32,100 bases of DNA, from positions 1 through 32,100 of the forward strand of contig JAJXTB010000016.1 of NCBI GenBank assembly GCA_021784205.1, written 5' to 3'. The notes under the pieces are model-generated. The model had not been told where the DNA came from and searched no databases. It saw nothing but the letters and a program-made list of their open reading frames with translations. The stretch is from Actinomycetes bacterium (GTDB lineage: Bacteria > Actinomycetota > Acidimicrobiia > Acidimicrobiales > RAAP-2). Below, piece after piece: positions 30,355 through 32,100 of the stretch (the first letter of the stretch is position 1; each line of letters starts with the position of its first letter). Position numbers and translations under genes: made by a program.

Positions 30355-30760
30355 GTCAAATTTCTCCCGTCTCCACCGATTCCGAATTATCGAAAAAGGA
30401 AACCTAAATGTGTGGATTCGGTTCCATAGTAGGGGCTTGATTAACGTATTCGTACCGCACGATAAGAAATAGAAAACAAAAAGAATATTATTGTAATATT
30501 CTGAGAATTTTCCTCGATTCGCTCTATTATTGGAAAACCTTCCGCACCACAGCCACGCAGAGGGCTACGATCCGGCGCTGAAGGACCGGCTTTTAGCACG
30601 CCAGGCCCCACACGGGGCCCGAGACGACCGGCGCGGACGTCGAATGGAAGTTCGCTGGCGGGAGCCGTTGCCGGTGTGATCGACGCGAAAAGGACTAGTG
30701 ACATCGGTTCCAAGTACCATCGATCCGGTGGGATTCTGACGGAGATGTCGCCACTGACAG
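30355..30760. other. Intergenic region, 406 bp, AT-rich in its left half
   Basis: The stretch 30355-30545 is much richer in A and T than the rest of the window and should contain the promoter of the substrate-binding protein gene; TACTAT on the minus strand (complement of about 30426-30431) is a candidate -10 box. It includes a perfect AT-only-like inverted repeat, AGAATATTA-TTG-TAATATTCT (30482-30502). The right half returns to high G+C and probably carries the tRNA promoter. I see no gene in it. Confidence 0.5.
30482..30502. repeat. AT-rich inverted repeat
   Basis: AGAATATTA and TAATATTCT are perfect complements around a three-base TTG spacer. In this GC-rich genome such a sequence is unlikely by chance and could be a protein-binding site upstream of the substrate-binding protein gene; being about 130 bp from its start codon it could also be an activator site. 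Confidence 0.5.
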
Positions 30761-30835
30761 GCCCTCGTAGCTCAGGGGATAGAGCATCGGTTTCCTAAAC
30801 CGTGAGCGCAGGTTCGAATCCTGCCGGGGGCACCA
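30761..30835 (+). tRNA. tRNA-Arg (anticodon CCT)
   Basis: The cloverleaf is complete. The acceptor arms GCCCTCG and CGGGGGC pair with one T-G wobble; the D arm is GCTC/GAGC; the anticodon loop TTCCTAA (30792-30798) places CCT at positions 34-36; the T arm is GCAGG-TTCGAAT-CCTGC. The discriminator is A and CCA is encoded (30833-30835). The outermost pair of the anticodon stem is a T-T mismatch. It reads AGG codons. An IS481-family element begins five bases after the tRNA. Confidence 0.95.
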
Positions 30836-30840
30836 CTGAA

Positions 30841-30862
30841 ATCTGTCGCGACATCGCGAACA
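30841..30862 (+). repeat. Left terminal inverted repeat of the IS481-family element
   Basis: This 22-bp end matches the complement of 32047-32068 at 20 positions, differing at two bases near its inner side. It begins five bases after the CCA end of tRNA-Arg. Confidence 0.75.
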
Positions 30863-30878
30863 GTTGAACCCGTGCAGA

Positions 30879-32028
30879 CTATCGAAAGCCGTGGCCCTTG
30901 GGCTGGTAGTCCCGATTGGGGTCGAGCCTCGTCTCGCCGATGAATTCGCCCTCGTCGGTGGCAAAGGTCACCACGTCATCGAGGATGAAGAGGCGGATCG
31001 AGCGACCCCGGTAGCTCCAGCCGACGTTGAGGTGGCGCAGCTTGCCCAGGTAGCGCAAGGTGACGTGACCGCGCGCGTCGACGACGTCGGTTCGCACGCG
31101 CCAGTGGGGCTCGTAGATGAGCGTGTGGGCCGTCGCCTTGGCGCGCGAGCGGTAGGCGACGCTCGGCGTTAGCCGGTTGATGCCGCGATGGGGTCGCACG
31201 TCGTTGTAGTAGCGAACGACGTCCTCTAGGACGGCGTTGAGCTCTCCCAGCGTCGTCGCGGGGCGCTTGGCGAGGAAGCCCTTTAACGTGCGGTGCCAGC
31301 GCTCGACCTTGCCGCAGGTCTGGGGATGGTAGGGGCGCGAGTGCTTGTAGAGCACGCCGGCGGCCATCAGGTCGCTCTCAAAGCCGCTGCGCCCGCCGCG
31401 CGAGGCGGCGTTGTAGATCGCGCCGTTGTCGGTCAGCACGCTCGCCGGCACGCCATAGAGCGCGCAGGTCTGGGCGAAAACCCCGCGCACGGTCTCGGCA
31501 CTCACGGTGGGGTAGGCGCGCACGGTGAGGGCCAGGCGCGAGTGGTCGTCGAGGAAGGTGAGGATCTCCACGCCGGTGCCGTCTTCTAGGTGCCAGTGAG
31601 TCATGTCGGACTGCCAGCACTCGTTGGGCAGCTCGGCCGTAAAGCACGTAGGAGGCCTTGGGGCGCTTCTTGGGTGCCGGGGTGACAAAGCCGCGCCGGG
31701 TGAGGATCCGCTGGATCGTCGAGACCGACGGCGCGCGAGCACCCTCGCGCTCGAGGAGCGTGTGGATCGTGTCGGCCCCGGCGTCGGTGCCGAGGTCGAC
31801 CAACTCCTTTCGCAGCTCGACGATGCGGTCCTCGACCAGGGGCGACGTCGCCGCAGGGTTCGTTCGCGGTCGTTTCGAGCGCGCGTGAAGACCCGCCGGG
31901 CCCTCGGCGCGGTAGCGCTGGACGAGGGTGCAGACCCAGGCCGGCGAGACCCCGTATTTCTTGGCCGTCGCGCGAACTCCCAAACCCTGGGACACCACCG
32001 ACGCCACAATGACCTGGTTCTTGACCAC
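30879..32028 (-). pseudogene. IS481-family transposase, frameshifted
   Basis: The N-terminal part is read from a GTG at 32028 behind a GGAGGTGA ribosome site. It has a helix-turn-helix (RATAKKYGVSPAWVCTLVQRY) and continues to PKASYV near 31643. The rest, in another frame, begins FTAELPNECWQSD and contains the DDE catalytic core: SDMTHW, LTDNGAIYN and VERWHRTLK, down to a stop at 30879. A skip of one base (a +1 shift) near 31640-31650 joins the two parts; an ancestral GTGCGCTTT reduced to GTGCTTT would explain it. Full-length IS481 transposases are normally one frame, so this copy is probably inactive. Confidence 0.85.
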
Positions 32029-32046
32029 GACTCACCTCCACCGAGG

Positions 32047-32068
32047 TGTTCACTATGTCGCGACAGAT
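32047..32068 (-). repeat. Right terminal inverted repeat of the IS481-family element
   Basis: This is the mirror of the left end. It includes GTTCACTATGTC (32048-32059), which recurs 23 bases further out at 32071-32082, so the right side has a direct repeat the left side lacks. Confidence 0.75.
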
Positions 32069-32100
32069 CCGTTCACTATGTCATGAAGGTAGAGACTGCC

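Larger units (their letters stand above)
30841..32068 (-). mobile_element. IS481-family insertion sequence
   Basis: The element is bounded by 22-bp imperfect terminal inverted repeats: 30841-30862 (ATCTGTCGCGACAT, then CGCGAACA) and 32047-32068 (complement ATCTGTCGCGACAT, then AGTGAACA), 20 of 22 matching. It carries a single minus-strand transposase gene with a frameshift. No target-site duplication is visible (CTGAA on the left, CCGTT on the right), so one edge may be rearranged or the insertion old. A second copy of GTTCACTATGTC lies just outside the right end. Confidence 0.75.

Noticed and set aside
30695..30964. Minus-strand open frame of 89 codons overlapping tRNA-Arg
   Set aside because: Its CPRQDSNLR-type peptide is a familiar false translation of a tRNA complement; the tRNA explains the sequence.
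30841..32068. Programmed frameshifting of the transposase
   Set aside because: IS481-family transposases are normally made from one frame and I see no convincing slippery heptamer at 31640-31650; mutation is simpler.

Overview
The window reads as chromosomal DNA of a high-GC actinobacterium, most like the class Acidimicrobiia; this is an inference. It rests on strong G+C bias in third codon positions, frequent GTG starts, an ImuB-DnaE2 mutasome pair, mycothiol-type PIG-L deacetylases, genes that appear to lack leaders, and small secreted proteins of actinobacterial style. No plasmid or phage genes are seen.

Layout. (1) 1-3418: the 3' end of imuB overlaps dnaE2, the error-prone DNA repair pair. 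(2) 3419-5300: a patch of visibly lower G+C with a terminator-like hairpin, a G-quadruplex-type GGGCAG repeat, four 23-bp tandem repeats, a DUF4143-type AAA ATPase, and a decayed fragment of a second nucleotidyltransferase gene. (3) 5344-10846, minus strand: a 75-residue secreted peptide, a very large LuxR-family ATPase regulator, a sugar-type nucleotidyltransferase, a FabH-like ketosynthase and a hotdog thioesterase. (4) 10877-14959, plus strand: threonine aldolase, then a soluble PRC/MgtE-N/CBS protein, a structured 160-nt leader, and an Nramp-fold transporter with an altered metal site. (5) 14969-21041, plus strand: two tandem PIG-L deacetylases, then a tightly packed five-gene operon (NitT/TauT-type ABC transporter, ribokinase, nucleoside hydrolase) that looks like nucleoside salvage. 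(6) 21046-23652, minus strand: sahH and ychF. (7) 23760-28298: two exported or membrane-anchored proteins of unknown function, an ABC-F ATPase, a GNAT acetyltransferase and a BrkB-family membrane protein. (8) 28445-32100: a very stable hairpin, an orphan peptide-type substrate-binding protein with an AT-rich upstream region, tRNA-Arg(CCT), and a frameshifted IS481-family element inserted 5 bp past the tRNA.

How the parts work together. The most interesting unit is the magnesium/metal module at 11960-14959. A soluble protein built from the Mg2+-sensing parts of MgtE precedes an Nramp homologue that lacks the usual transition-metal ligands. The RNA between them can fold into a three-stem domain followed by a hairpin that hides the Nramp Shine-Dalgarno, with a competing helix that would release it. 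That is the architecture of a translational riboswitch, and I cannot match it by eye to the M-box or yybP-ykoY classes. The nucleoside operon is the second coherent system: uptake, glycosidic cleavage and ribose phosphorylation are encoded together.
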